Shown here: piece after piece, positions 44,364-54,059 of the stretch | How the letters are laid out: every line of letters starts with the position of its first letter | Position numbering within the stretch: position 1 is the stretch's first letter | Source: Sphaerotilus montanus | GTDB taxonomy: Bacteria; Pseudomonadota; Gammaproteobacteria; Burkholderiales; Burkholderiaceae_C | Length of the DNA: 64,000 bases | NCBI RefSeq assembly: GCF_013410775.1 | Contig: NZ_JACCFH010000001.1 | Location: forward strand, 4,769,820 to 4,833,819 | Reading direction: 5' to 3' | The notes under the pieces: model-generated | The model's database searches: none | Seen by the model: the letters and a program-made list of their open reading frames with translations, nothing else | What the model was told of the DNA's origin: nothing | Position numbers and translations under genes: made by a program

Positions 44364-45248
44364 TCAGCTGTTCAGGCGCTGCATGGCTCGCCGTGCGGTA
44401 TGCCGCGCGTTCTCGACCATGCCCACGAACATGTCCTCCAGGAACTGGCGTGCCAAGGGAGGCGCCTTGTCGGGCGAGCCGGCGTTGAATGGTGGCGCCG
44501 GATCGTATTCGAGGTAGAGCTGGATCGCCTGTGCGTAGTCTTTCGACGTCACCAGCGCTGCGATCGTCAGCCCGAAGTCGATCCCCGCCGTCACGCCGCC
44601 CCCCGTGATGCGGTTGCGGTCGATCACCACCCGCTCCCGCACCGGGATGGCGCCGAGGTCTTTCAGCACGTCCACCGTGGACCAGTAGGACGTCGCCCGA
44701 TAGCCTTTGAGCAGGCCGGCCGCGCCAAGGATGAGCGACCCCGTGCAGACGCTGGTGACGTACCGGGCGGTGCGCGCCTTGTCGGCCAGGAAACGCAGCA
44801 CCTCCGGGTCTTCCATCACCGTGAAGGTGCCCGGCACGCCGCCCGGCACGAACAGCACGTCGAGGTCGCTCGGGCACTGGGCGAAAGTCGTCGTCGGCCG
44901 CACCGGGATGAGCGGCTGCGGATCCCGCTCGTTGCCCACCGGGTCCAGGTTCTTCCAGACCAGGTGGATCTCCTTGTTCATCAGCGACTCGAACACCGCC
45001 AGCGGTCCGACCAGGTCCTGCAGGAACATGCCGGGATAGACCAGCATGGCCACCTTGACCTTGGGGCCGCCGAGCAGCGCGGCGTACCGGTTCATCGCCT
45101 CCAGGTGGGCGGCCTCGGCGGTGTCCTTCGATGGCACGGGGGCCGCGGGTGGCGAAGCCGGCTCACCCGCGGCAGCAGCCTGGGTGGACAGGCTCGCCAG
45201 GGACCAGCCGGAAAACGACAACAAGTGCCAGAAACGTCGACGATCCAT
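44364..45248 (-). CDS. Exported DJ-1/PfpI-family protein (GATase1-like)
   Basis: This 294-residue protein has an N-terminal twin-arginine-like start (MDRRRFWHLLSFSG, then a hydrophobic stretch to TQAAAAG), unusual for a DJ-1/PfpI protein. The domain begins VKVAMLVYPGMFLQDLVGPL, and the nucleophile elbow is VTSVCTGSLILGAAGLL with the cysteine; the overall pattern resembles isonitrile hydratase and GlxA N-terminal domains, but no DNA-binding domain is present. It sits between a TonB receptor and a copper chaperone in the island. An isonitrile-type chelator breakdown or copper-release role would fit the context but is inference. GTG/ATG starts at 45254 are possible. Confidence 0.82.
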   Translation of the reverse strand: MDRRRFWHLLSFSGWSLASLSTQAAAAGEPASPPAAPVPSKDTAEAAHLEAMNRYAALLGGPKVKVAMLVYPGMFLQDLVGPLAVFESLMNKEIHLVWKNLDPVGNERDPQPLIPVRPTTTFAQCPSDLDVLFVPGGVPGTFTVMEDPEVLRFLADKARTARYVTSVCTGSLILGAAGLLKGYRATSYWSTVDVLKDLGAIPVRERVVIDRNRITGGGVTAGIDFGLTIAALVTSKDYAQAIQLYLEYDPAPPFNAGSPDKAPPLARQFLEDMFVGMVENARHTARRAMQRLNS

Positions 45249-45261
45249 GGTCACTCCCGCT

Positions 45262-47403
45262 TCAGAAATCGAACTGGGCCGAGGCAGTCACGGTGCGGCC
45301 CTGTGCGGGCGTGACCTGTCCGCCACTGAAGTAGGCCGACGGCTTGTAGAACTGCCGGTCGAACAGGTTGCCGACCCCGACGCCGTAGCGGGCGCCCTCG
45401 GTGCGCCAGGACACCTGTGCGTCCCAGACCGTGGCCGCCGGGGTGAAGAAGCTGTTGACGTTGTCCCCGGCCAGCCGGCCGCGGTAGGTCATGCCCAGCC
45501 CCACACCGAAGCCGGACCACGCCCCTTCTGGCGCGTCATACCGCAGCGCCAGCCGGGCCGATTTCTGAGGCACGTTGAAGAGCCACTTGTCCACCAGCGC
45601 CGCGTTCGTGTCCTCGACGATGCGCGCCTGCTGCGACGTCAGCGCCGCCAGCCCCGTCCAGCCACGGGCAAAGCGCCAGCGCAGGTCGATGTCCACGCCC
45701 TTCGAGCGCTGCAGCCCGGTCTGGATCGACTTGCCGGGTTGCGTCGGATCGCCGACCGCGGCATTGCGGCGCGACAGGTCGAACACGGCGATCGTGGCGG
45801 ACAGGCCGTGGAAGTCCTTGAGGCGCAGGCCCAGCTCCTTCTGCTGCCCCTCCTCCGGCTTGGGCGGCGTGCTGAAGACGGAAACCGTCGGCACCTTGAT
45901 GCCCTCGGCGTAACCGGCGAACAGCGACACCTGCGGTGTCACGTCGTAGACCGCGCCGACGCGGGGCGTCGTGCGGTGGTTGCGGCTGACGTTGCTGACA
46001 CCCCAGGCGGGGTTGATGTCGGTCACGTCAATGCGGCTGTGGCGCAGGCTGCCCAGCAGGTGCCAGTCCCCGATGTCCATCTGGTCCTGCAGGTAGACCA
46101 CGCGGGACGTGTAGCGGTTCTGCTGATCAGGGGTGGCCGGCTCCAGCGGCTCGGACCAGACCGGATAGGCGGTCGGCCCGACCAGGCTGACGTTGTCCAT
46201 CGCGATCGGCCCCATCAGGTTGGAGTAGATCATGAAGGCGTCGTCCTTCGTCCGCTCCAGGTCGAGGCCGGCGCTGAGCGTGTGCCGGACACCGTCATGC
46301 TCGATGCGGCCGGTCAGGCTCGGTGAAACCGAAGTCGTCTTGAACCGATCCCACATGCGGGCGCCGCAGAGGATGTTGGTGGCCGGTGTGGCCGTGCCGA
46401 AACCGAAGCAGCCCATCATCCCGGTGGGGTCCACGAGCCAGCTTCCGCGCTGGTCCACCTTCGCCTGCTGGTGCGCCAGGGTCAGGTCGAAGGTCCACGC
46501 GGGGGTCAGCCGCTGCATCCAGTGCAGGTGGATGCCCTGCGAAGTGTTGGTCGTGTCGGGCTGGTCGGTCGCGGCGACCATCGTGCGGCGCGGCAGCGTG
46601 TAGGTCGAGGTGTCGAGCGTGCCGTTGAGCGGCAGACCGCTGTAGTCGAGCGTGGTGTTGTCCAGGTAGCGCCCCTTCAGCACCACCTTGGTGTCGGCAC
46701 TCGGCGTCCACGCGAGGCTGGGTGCCAGCGCGCGGCGGCGGAAGAACACCCGGTCCGTCTCGCTGTCGCGCTCGCTGGCTTCGCCCACCAGCCGGACCGC
46801 CCAGTCCGCGCCGAGCGGCTGGTTGACGTCGAAGCCGACACCGCGCTCGCGCTGCGACCCGAGCCGGAACTGGACACGGCGGCGCGCGGTCTGGTCGGGC
46901 TCGGCGGTGGTGATGGCGACGGTGCCGCCGAGGCTGCCGTAGCTGCCCAGGCCTTGGCTGCTGCCGAACAGGTCACCCGCCGGCCCCTTGACGATGTCGA
47001 TGCGCTCGACGTTCACCAGGCTTTCCTGCGTCCCGAAGTAACCCGGCATCGCCACGCCGTCCACCACGGTCGCCGCCGTGAAGCCGCGGATCTTGAACGG
47101 CACGTTGTTGGCGTCGCGCTCGTCCACGTCGTTGACGTTGCTCGCGTTGCGCAGCACGTCGGTGAGCGTGCGGGCGCCCTGGTCCTCGATCAGGGACTTC
47201 GGCAGCACCACGATCGACTGCGGCACCTGCTCGACCGGGGTGTCGGTGCGGGTGGCCGACCGGGTGGCGGGAAGCACGTAGGGGCTGCGGTTGCCCGTCA
47301 CCACTACCGTCGGCAGATCAGCGGCTGTTGCCTGCGTCTGGGCATGCGCGGGAAACACGAGCGTCGCCGCCAGTGCGACCGGTGTCAGTCGATGAATCAT
47401 CAT
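45262..47403 (-). CDS. TonB-dependent siderophore-type receptor of the copper island
   Basis: This is a 713-residue outer-membrane receptor. A signal peptide (ends FPAHAQ) precedes the plug domain with PQSIVVLPKSLIEDQGARTL and ERIDIVKGPAGDLFGSSQGLG, and a beta-barrel ending in the aromatic C-terminal VTASAQFDF. The plug pattern matches the FhuE/ferrichrome-type siderophore receptor family. It lies within a run of copper-related genes, with its own tonB/exbBD four genes downstream, so the substrate may be a copper chelate rather than an iron chelate. A methanobactin- or isonitrile-type ligand is possible but unproven. Confidence 0.9.
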   Translation of the reverse strand: MMIHRLTPVALAATLVFPAHAQTQATAADLPTVVVTGNRSPYVLPATRSATRTDTPVEQVPQSIVVLPKSLIEDQGARTLTDVLRNASNVNDVDERDANNVPFKIRGFTAATVVDGVAMPGYFGTQESLVNVERIDIVKGPAGDLFGSSQGLGSYGSLGGTVAITTAEPDQTARRRVQFRLGSQRERGVGFDVNQPLGADWAVRLVGEASERDSETDRVFFRRRALAPSLAWTPSADTKVVLKGRYLDNTTLDYSGLPLNGTLDTSTYTLPRRTMVAATDQPDTTNTSQGIHLHWMQRLTPAWTFDLTLAHQQAKVDQRGSWLVDPTGMMGCFGFGTATPATNILCGARMWDRFKTTSVSPSLTGRIEHDGVRHTLSAGLDLERTKDDAFMIYSNLMGPIAMDNVSLVGPTAYPVWSEPLEPATPDQQNRYTSRVVYLQDQMDIGDWHLLGSLRHSRIDVTDINPAWGVSNVSRNHRTTPRVGAVYDVTPQVSLFAGYAEGIKVPTVSVFSTPPKPEEGQQKELGLRLKDFHGLSATIAVFDLSRRNAAVGDPTQPGKSIQTGLQRSKGVDIDLRWRFARGWTGLAALTSQQARIVEDTNAALVDKWLFNVPQKSARLALRYDAPEGAWSGFGVGLGMTYRGRLAGDNVNSFFTPAATVWDAQVSWRTEGARYGVGVGNLFDRQFYKPSAYFSGGQVTPAQGRTVTASAQFDF

Positions 47404-47442
47404 GGCTCCTCGGGGATCGTTGTCGTTTGACGTTTGAAAAGA

Positions 47443-48129
47443 TCAGGCGGACCGTGCGCGGGCGACACCGACGCGGCTGCGGGTCATGCCGGGGGGCATC
47501 TCGCCCGCCCGCAGGCGCATCAGCGGGCCGATCTGCACAGAGCGTTGCGTATCGTCCTCACCGCTGGATGCGATGAGCCCGCTGCGGCGCAGGCTGGAGA
47601 TGACCCGCGAGGCCGTCTCCGGCGCGGTGTCGGTCAGCGCGGCAATGTCGCTCAGGCGCGGCAGTTCGCAGCACATCGGTTCGTCCGGCGTGCGTTCGTG
47701 CTGCGCCAGCATCAGCAGCAACGCCCGGATCCGCTCGGACGCTGGCCCGAAGCGCAGCCGTGCCTGCTCCAGCGCGCGGCGGTGGCTGGCGACGAGTTGC
47801 CGGATCAGTGCGTTCTGGTGCATCGCCTCCGGGATCGCACCCAGCGGTGCGATGACCGTCTCGACGATCGCGCGCCCGAAGGTGCTCTGGGGCTGACCGA
47901 TGAGTTGCTCGATGCCCAGCAGGTCTCCAGGCAGGGCCAGTTGCAGCGCGCTGTCGTCGCCAGCGGGCAGATCCAGGCGCATCGCCCCGGCCACGATCAC
48001 GAAAGGCCACTGGAATCGCCCGGGGCGGAACACCAGTTCACCACGGCGAAACCGCTCTCGGTCAGCGCCGCACCAGGCCAGCAGGTCGTCTGTGCGGGAA
48101 GAAGGAGCAGGACGGGAGATCGCGATCAT
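47443..48129 (-). CDS. Crp/Fnr-family transcriptional regulator of the copper island
   Basis: This 228-residue regulator has a cNMP-binding-type beta-roll (LVFRPGRFQWPFVIVAGAMR and LPGDLLGIEQLIG) and a C-terminal winged helix with PRLSDIAALTDTAPETASRVISSLRRSG. The N-terminal cysteines that bind the Fnr iron-sulfur cluster are absent; instead a vicinal Cys-Cys pair (MCCELPRLS) lies just before the helix-turn-helix. A thiolate metal site is possible but unproven. The ATG at 48129 is chosen; an upstream start at 48150 adds seven residues. It is embedded between the copper-uptake protein and the TonB receptor. Confidence 0.87.
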   Translation of the reverse strand: MIAISRPAPSSRTDDLLAWCGADRERFRRGELVFRPGRFQWPFVIVAGAMRLDLPAGDDSALQLALPGDLLGIEQLIGQPQSTFGRAIVETVIAPLGAIPEAMHQNALIRQLVASHRRALEQARLRFGPASERIRALLLMLAQHERTPDEPMCCELPRLSDIAALTDTAPETASRVISSLRRSGLIASSGEDDTQRSVQIGPLMRLRAGEMPPGMTRSRVGVARARSA

Positions 48130-48171
48130 GTCGGAGATCCTCGGAAACAAGGTGGGATTCGGCGAGTCAGG

Positions 48172-48657
48172 TCAATGCGCCTTGTGCTGGGCGTGGCCAT
48201 GGGCGGCATCGCTGGCGGGCGGGTGCTGACCATGGGCGTCCATGCGGACGATGCCGTCGAAGGTGGCGAACCTGGCGCGCTGCGCCGCGGGCAGCTTCGC
48301 TTCTGCCGCAGCCAGGTCGCGGGCCAGCGCCTGCGCATCCGCAGCGCTCAGGCCGGCGTCCTGAAGCGCCGGGGCGTGGCGGATGCCGTCGCCCGCACAC
48401 AGCACGACGCGCCAGCTCCCGTCGCCGTTGCGCGCCATCAGCGCCCGGCCGCCGCGCTCACCCTGCGTCCAGCCCGCCACGGCGTGTGCGCCGCGCAGCA
48501 CGATCGGCTCGACCTTCAGCCGCGCGTCGGGCTTGTCCCAGGTCTTCATCATCACGTGGCGGATGGCCTGGGTGTCGTCGGCCGCGTGGACGGCCACGGG
48601 GGCCAGCAAGGCGACGATCAGGGCGGCGGCGGGCATGAAGCGGTTCAGGTTCAGCAT
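48172..48657 (-). CDS. Copper uptake system-associated protein (periplasmic)
   Basis: This small exported protein has 161 residues: the signal peptide MLNLNRFMPAAALIVALLAP ends at VHAAD. The mature part has a compact fold with HAVAGWTQGERGGRALMA and WRVVLCAGDGIRHAPAL, and ends in a His-rich tail (HGQHPPASDAAHGHAQHKAH) able to bind metal. I recognise it as the family often annotated as copper-uptake-system-associated in Burkholderiales; its biochemical role is unknown. It is 42 bases upstream of the Crp/Fnr gene on the same strand. The start at 48678 adds seven residues. Confidence 0.72.
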   Translation of the reverse strand: MLNLNRFMPAAALIVALLAPVAVHAADDTQAIRHVMMKTWDKPDARLKVEPIVLRGAHAVAGWTQGERGGRALMARNGDGSWRVVLCAGDGIRHAPALQDAGLSAADAQALARDLAAAEAKLPAAQRARFATFDGIVRMDAHGQHPPASDAAHGHAQHKAH

Positions 48658-48694
48658 GGGAATCTCCGGAAACGACAAGGTGAAAAAGCGGGAA

Positions 48695-49942
48695 TCAGGG
48701 TTGAAGAGAAGCCTGCGTGATCAGGCGCAGCCCGACCCAGCGCGAGGTGCGCTCGGCGCCCCGCTCCGCACCGGCCTCGGCGATCACGCGCCAGCCCTCG
48801 GACGGCTGCAGCGCGAGACTGCCCGCGAGCCGGTGCATCGGCTGGTTCGTGGCGAGGCCGGCGTCCTGGGCCACGCCCGTCGCGCCCGGCCCTTCCAGGC
48901 GGTGGCGGGCGACCAGCCGCTCGGCGCGCAGGCCGAGTTGCCAGCGCGCGTCCAGCGACCAGACCGCGTCGAGCCAACCGCCGGTGGTGCGGCCACGGTA
49001 GTCGGCCGACCCGCTCAGGGAATCCAGCGTGCCCCGCTCGTGCTGCGACAGGCCGGCCAGCGTCAGCACCAGCGGCAGGTCGTGCGGCGTCCAGCGCAGG
49101 CTCGCCCCGACCACCACGCTGCGCCCGTCAAAGCAGGTGACGCCGACCAGGCTGCGGGCGCAGTCCGGCTGCGAGTGGGTGTGTCCCGCCGTGGAACTCG
49201 CCGCGTAGGCGCCGCGCGACCGAGGCACCAGCCGCATCGCGAAGCCGTCGGCGGTCCATTCGCCCTGCCCCGCGCGCAGGTGCAGGCTCGGTGCCACGGC
49301 GGCGGCGGCCGAACCCGGAAACGCCTTCGCCCGCCACAGGCCGACACCCACCGTCTGCAGCCCGTCGTCTTGCCCGTCGCCGCGGCGCCAGCGCAGGTGA
49401 ACACCGTCGTCGATCCAGTCGCCATCGGACACCGCGCGCCGGATCAGCGGCGTCTGCGCGTAGCGGTCGAGGTGGCCGGCCTCCGTCAACACGGTGCCCA
49501 TTGGCACGGCCATGCGCCCCACCGACAGGCTGAGCGGGTCGTCCCCGAGCCGGTAGCGGGCTTCACCCGTCGCCGTCTCGACGTGCGCCGCGCCCTGCCC
49601 GTGCCAGCCAACCGCCAGCCGCGCACCGAGTTGCACGCCACCGGCCGTGTCGGCACGGAACGCACCGCCCAGCATGGCGTGCTCCACGTGCAGACCGCGC
49701 CGGTCATCCGCCGTCTGTCCGCTGCCGAGCACGCCCGACCAGCGTGGCATTGGCCAGGACTGGTTTGCCTTGATGGCGGACAGGGCCGCCGCCGCGTTCA
49801 GGCGCCAGCCGGCGGTACCGGGCAAAGCGTCTTCCTCGGCCTCGTGGGCGCGGACCAGGCCGCCGCTCAGCACGCCCGCCGCGATCAGCGCGGCCACCAG
49901 GGCACCACGCGGTCCACCCCGCAGGAATCGGTTGTTGCGCAT
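48695..49942 (-). CDS. Exported outer-membrane barrel-type protein of the copper island
   Basis: The 415-residue precursor has a signal peptide ending VRAHEAEED. The rest looks like an outer-membrane beta-barrel: repeated amphipathic strands with Trp/Tyr at regular spacing (GGVQLGARLAVGWHG, GEARYRLGDDPLSLSVGRM, LRLITQASLQP at the end). It belongs to no family I can name with confidence. It overlaps the MbnH stop region and is translated after it; the ATG at 49942 has a GAGG ribosome-binding site. It may pass copper or a small ligand, or interact with the neighbouring MbnP. Family uncertain. Confidence 0.6.
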   Translation of the reverse strand: MRNNRFLRGGPRGALVAALIAAGVLSGGLVRAHEAEEDALPGTAGWRLNAAAALSAIKANQSWPMPRWSGVLGSGQTADDRRGLHVEHAMLGGAFRADTAGGVQLGARLAVGWHGQGAAHVETATGEARYRLGDDPLSLSVGRMAVPMGTVLTEAGHLDRYAQTPLIRRAVSDGDWIDDGVHLRWRRGDGQDDGLQTVGVGLWRAKAFPGSAAAAVAPSLHLRAGQGEWTADGFAMRLVPRSRGAYAASSTAGHTHSQPDCARSLVGVTCFDGRSVVVGASLRWTPHDLPLVLTLAGLSQHERGTLDSLSGSADYRGRTTGGWLDAVWSLDARWQLGLRAERLVARHRLEGPGATGVAQDAGLATNQPMHRLAGSLALQPSEGWRVIAEAGAERGAERTSRWVGLRLITQASLQP

Positions 49943-49950
49943 CAGGGGCC

Positions 49951-51129
49951 TCACTGGAACGGGTCCGAAAAACGCGGATCGGTCAGCAGATCCTCGTCGG
50001 TGAGCGTCTTCAGAAAGGCCACCAGATCAGCCTTGTCCTGTGCGGTCAGGCTGATCGCGGCGACCAGATCGCTCTTGAAGGGGTTGTTTCGACCATCACC
50101 CGCGTGCGGCCCGCTGGTGATCACCCGCCCGCCCGCGGCGTAGAAATCGAGCACCTCTTCCAGCGTCGCGATGCTGCCGTCGTGCATGTAGGGCGCCGTC
50201 ACCGCGACATTGCGCAGCGTCTGCGCGCGGAACTTGCCCATGTCCTCGGGCTTGCCGCTGAGTTCCAGGATGCCGCGGTTCGGGAACGGAAACCCGCCCT
50301 TGCCGTCGATGTCGTAGAGCCCCGTGTTGTGGAAGGGCGTGTCCACCAGCCGCAGGCCGAGGTGGCGCGTCTGGTCGTTGAAGTTGAAGCTGCCGTGGCA
50401 ATGGAAGCACTCGGCCTTCTCGCCATTGAACAGGTTCAGGCCGCGGGTTTCCGCCGCCGTGAGCAGCAACTCGCCCCGCTGCGCGCGGTCGTAGCGGCTG
50501 TTGGCCGAGATGATCGAACGCTGGAACGCAGCGATCGACTTGATGATGTTGTCCCACGTGACGGGCTGCGCCTGGCCAGCGTAGACGCTGGCAAAGCGGG
50601 CGCTGTAGTCGGCGTCGGCGCTGATGCGGGCCAGCACCTCGGCCTGGTTGCGGTCATTGACGCCCATCTCGACCGGGTTGTCGCCGAACAGCGGGGCGAG
50701 CGCCTGACGCTCCAGGTCGGTGAGCGAGAAGTTGGCCCAGGTCAGCGTGGCGTTGTAGGCGACGTTGGCGAGCGGCTGGGCGTTGCGCGGGTGGGCTTCG
50801 CCGGTGGACCCAAGCGAGGTGGCCCGCCCGTCGGTGAAGGCGAGCGACTGCAGGTGGCAACTGACGCAAGCCTGGGTGCCGTTGCCCGACAGGCGCTTGT
50901 CGTGGAACAGGAATCGCCCCAGTTCGACCTTGGCGTCGCTCATCGGGTTGTCGTCCGGCACCACAGGCACCGGAAATCCGGCAGGCAGGCGCCAGGTCCA
51001 GGACGAGGTGCTCAGCCCCGTGTCGATGGCCTGCGTGCCACCCCCGCCACAGCCGAACAGGCTGGCCACGAGGACCAGTGTCAGCGTGGCGGGGAGCACG
51101 CAAGCCCTTTTCAGGCTTGCGAAGGTCAT
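49951..51129 (-). CDS. mbnH: MbnH-like di-heme protein (MauG/cytochrome c peroxidase type)
   Basis: This 392-residue periplasmic di-heme lipoprotein (lipobox VASLFGC) has two heme-c sites, CVSCH near residue 91 and CFHCH near residue 243, plus the conserved second-domain region DTPFHNTGLYDIDGKGG. It is the MauG relative that oxidises a tryptophan of its partner MbnP to kynurenine (a mechanism shown for methanotroph proteins). The partner gene lies directly upstream (19-base gap). The histidine and methionine heme ligands appear intact, so the enzyme is probably active. It stands in a copper island without a methanobactin biosynthesis gene. Confidence 0.88.
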   Translation of the reverse strand: MTFASLKRACVLPATLTLVLVASLFGCGGGGTQAIDTGLSTSSWTWRLPAGFPVPVVPDDNPMSDAKVELGRFLFHDKRLSGNGTQACVSCHLQSLAFTDGRATSLGSTGEAHPRNAQPLANVAYNATLTWANFSLTDLERQALAPLFGDNPVEMGVNDRNQAEVLARISADADYSARFASVYAGQAQPVTWDNIIKSIAAFQRSIISANSRYDRAQRGELLLTAAETRGLNLFNGEKAECFHCHGSFNFNDQTRHLGLRLVDTPFHNTGLYDIDGKGGFPFPNRGILELSGKPEDMGKFRAQTLRNVAVTAPYMHDGSIATLEEVLDFYAAGGRVITSGPHAGDGRNNPFKSDLVAAISLTAQDKADLVAFLKTLTDEDLLTDPRFSDPFQ

Positions 51130-51148
51130 GGTGCAGTCGCTCCGCGGA

Positions 51149-52162
51149 TCACTTGGCGATGGCGCGGAAGACGGTGCCGCCCGACTTGGCGCCGGTCAGT
51201 GCGGTGAACATCGCCGGGCACTGCGGATCGTCCGCGGCCGACATGCAGCCGGCAGCGGTGCCGGTGGTGTTCTGGGTCGCGTTGTTGCCGGCGAACAGCG
51301 CCTGCAGGTCCATCGTGACACGCTGGCTGGTCGGATTGAACGCCGCGATCGTCACCGGCACCTGGTTGTTCGCGCTGCAGGTGTAGCCGCCCGTGGCCGT
51401 GGCCGCCGCGTCCGCCACGCAGCCGGTGTTGCCCAGGTGGTAGACGAAGGCATTGGTGTTGGCAACGTTGGTGGTGACGCCGGCCGTGGTCGTCGTGGCC
51501 TGCGCGCCCGCGGCGGTGATGATCTGGACGCCGCCGGTGTAGGTGCCGGCCGTCGTGGCGTTCTCGGGGCTGAGTTCGATCTTCATGAACTTGCGGCCCG
51601 CCTGCCACGACCAGGCCATGCCCGGCACGCTGGCGTCGATCGGCTTGGGCGTGGTGGACAGCGCCGGGTTGACGTGGTTGAGCGATTCGGGCACGCCCAG
51701 CACGAAAGACACGCCGACATAGGTACCGCTGGCGACGTTGCCAGTGATCTTGGTATTGGTACCGCCCGTGGCACCGCCATTGGTGCAGGTGCCGTCCTCG
51801 AAGTCGATCAGTGCCACCGAGTCGGTGCCCGCATTGGCCTGCCAGGTGCTTTCGTCGAGCGTGACGGCCACGGCGGTGCCGTCCGCCTTCAGCAGCTTCA
51901 CGTTCGAGACGTAGAAGCGCAGGTCGGTGAGCTTGGCATTGACGGCTGCACCGCCGCGTGTGGCGATGCCGTTGACCTGCGTGTCGGCGCACTTGCCGAT
52001 GTTCAGCACCGAGCTGCCGATGGTGGCGGCGAAGTCGATGGACACGCTTTGCGTGGTGGCCGTCGGGGTGGTGGTCGTGGTGTCATCACCGCCGCCACAG
52101 GCGGTCAGTGCAGCAGCGGCCATCAGGGCGAGCGGGAAACGGGCAGAAGAAAAAACAGACAT
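51149..52162 (-). CDS. mbnP: MbnP-like copper-binding lipoprotein (metallo-mystery pair)
   Basis: MbnP is the substrate of MbnH; in studied proteins the formed kynurenine is needed for copper binding. This 337-residue lipoprotein (lipobox LTAC) has a Thr-rich linker, then the domain with four or more cysteines in short loops (NIGKCADTQ, EDGTCTNG, NTGCVADAAA, YTCSANNQ) and a later pair (AGCMSAADDPQCPAMF). The motif MAWSWQAGRKFMKIEL contains the candidate tryptophan, and LNHVNPALS and YHLGNTGC supply histidines. The ATG at 52162 has a GGAG site seven bases upstream. The mbnP-mbnH order is conserved in the known pairs. Confidence 0.85.
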   Translation of the reverse strand: MSVFSSARFPLALMAAAALTACGGGDDTTTTTPTATTQSVSIDFAATIGSSVLNIGKCADTQVNGIATRGGAAVNAKLTDLRFYVSNVKLLKADGTAVAVTLDESTWQANAGTDSVALIDFEDGTCTNGGATGGTNTKITGNVASGTYVGVSFVLGVPESLNHVNPALSTTPKPIDASVPGMAWSWQAGRKFMKIELSPENATTAGTYTGGVQIITAAGAQATTTTAGVTTNVANTNAFVYHLGNTGCVADAAATATGGYTCSANNQVPVTIAAFNPTSQRVTMDLQALFAGNNATQNTTGTAAGCMSAADDPQCPAMFTALTGAKSGGTVFRAIAK

Positions 52163-52217
52163 GGTCATCTCCAGGGGATCGGACAGGGGGGGGGTTGGAC
52201 AAGGTGTCGAGCGCGAC

Positions 52218-52484
52218 TCACCGCGCCCAGGGCGCGGGCAGGTCCTGGCTGGCAGAGCGCAGTTCGAGTTCATGGCGAGGCAATCGCGCCTCGATCGCCG
52301 GATCGACCGGACGTGGCGTGCCGAACAGCGCAGGGGATGGGCGTGAGGCGAAGCGTGTGGCCGTGCCGCTCAGCGGCAAGGTCGGCGCATCGGCCCAGCC
52401 GCCACCGATGTACAGCGCCAGTGCGTACAGGGCCACGACAGCCACCACGTGCGCGGCCACGAACAGCTTGACGTTCCGGATCAT
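52218..52484 (-). CDS. Small membrane protein of the copper island
   Basis: This 88-residue protein has one membrane segment (about residues 8-27, LFVAAHVVAVVALYALALYI), followed by a Pro/Arg-rich, probably periplasmic tail. Its ATG overlaps the preceding gene's stop (ATGA), and mbnP follows 55 bases on. No family assignment. The tight spacing argues it is real and belongs to the operon. Confidence 0.6.
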   Translation of the reverse strand: MIRNVKLFVAAHVVAVVALYALALYIGGGWADAPTLPLSGTATRFASRPSPALFGTPRPVDPAIEARLPRHELELRSASQDLPAPWAR

Positions 52485-52678
52485 CGACGCACCTCGGGCG
52501 CGGCACATGTCCCGGGAGCAGGACAGGCCACCAGGGTCAGCGGGGACGGGGAGGCGATCGGTCGTGGCGAGGCACTGGACAGCATGTTGTGCATCCAGCA
52601 CAGCCAAGCCAGGGTGGCGAGGAAGGCACCCACGTTCAGGTGCGTCATCCATCGCATCAGCGAGAAAACGGAAGGCAT
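52481..52678 (-). CDS. Small membrane protein with Cys/Pro-rich tail, copper island
   Basis: The 65-residue frame has one membrane segment (MTHLNVGAFLATLAWLCWMH) followed by a short tail with two cysteines (LVACPAPGTC). The ATG at 52678 lies about 105 bp inside from the IS3 element. It overlaps the next gene by four bases. It is too small for secure assignment; possible metal-binding thiols in the tail fit the copper context. Confidence 0.5.
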   Translation of the reverse strand: MPSVFSLMRWMTHLNVGAFLATLAWLCWMHNMLSSASPRPIASPSPLTLVACPAPGTCAAPEVRR

Positions 52679-52791
52679 TGGAAAACCCGAGAGCAAGACG
52701 GTCAGGGCGACGGTCAGGGGACGGTCGGCGGACAGCGGAACAAGTCCGGCTGTACGCACGGCGACAGCACACCGCACGCCCACTGTCCTGG

Positions 52792-53999
<1,208 letters not shown>

Positions 54000-54059
54000 C
54001 TATCGGTGTGTGCGAAATCATTAGACCAGGACACACAGAGGGGGGCGGTGCTGCGGTTC

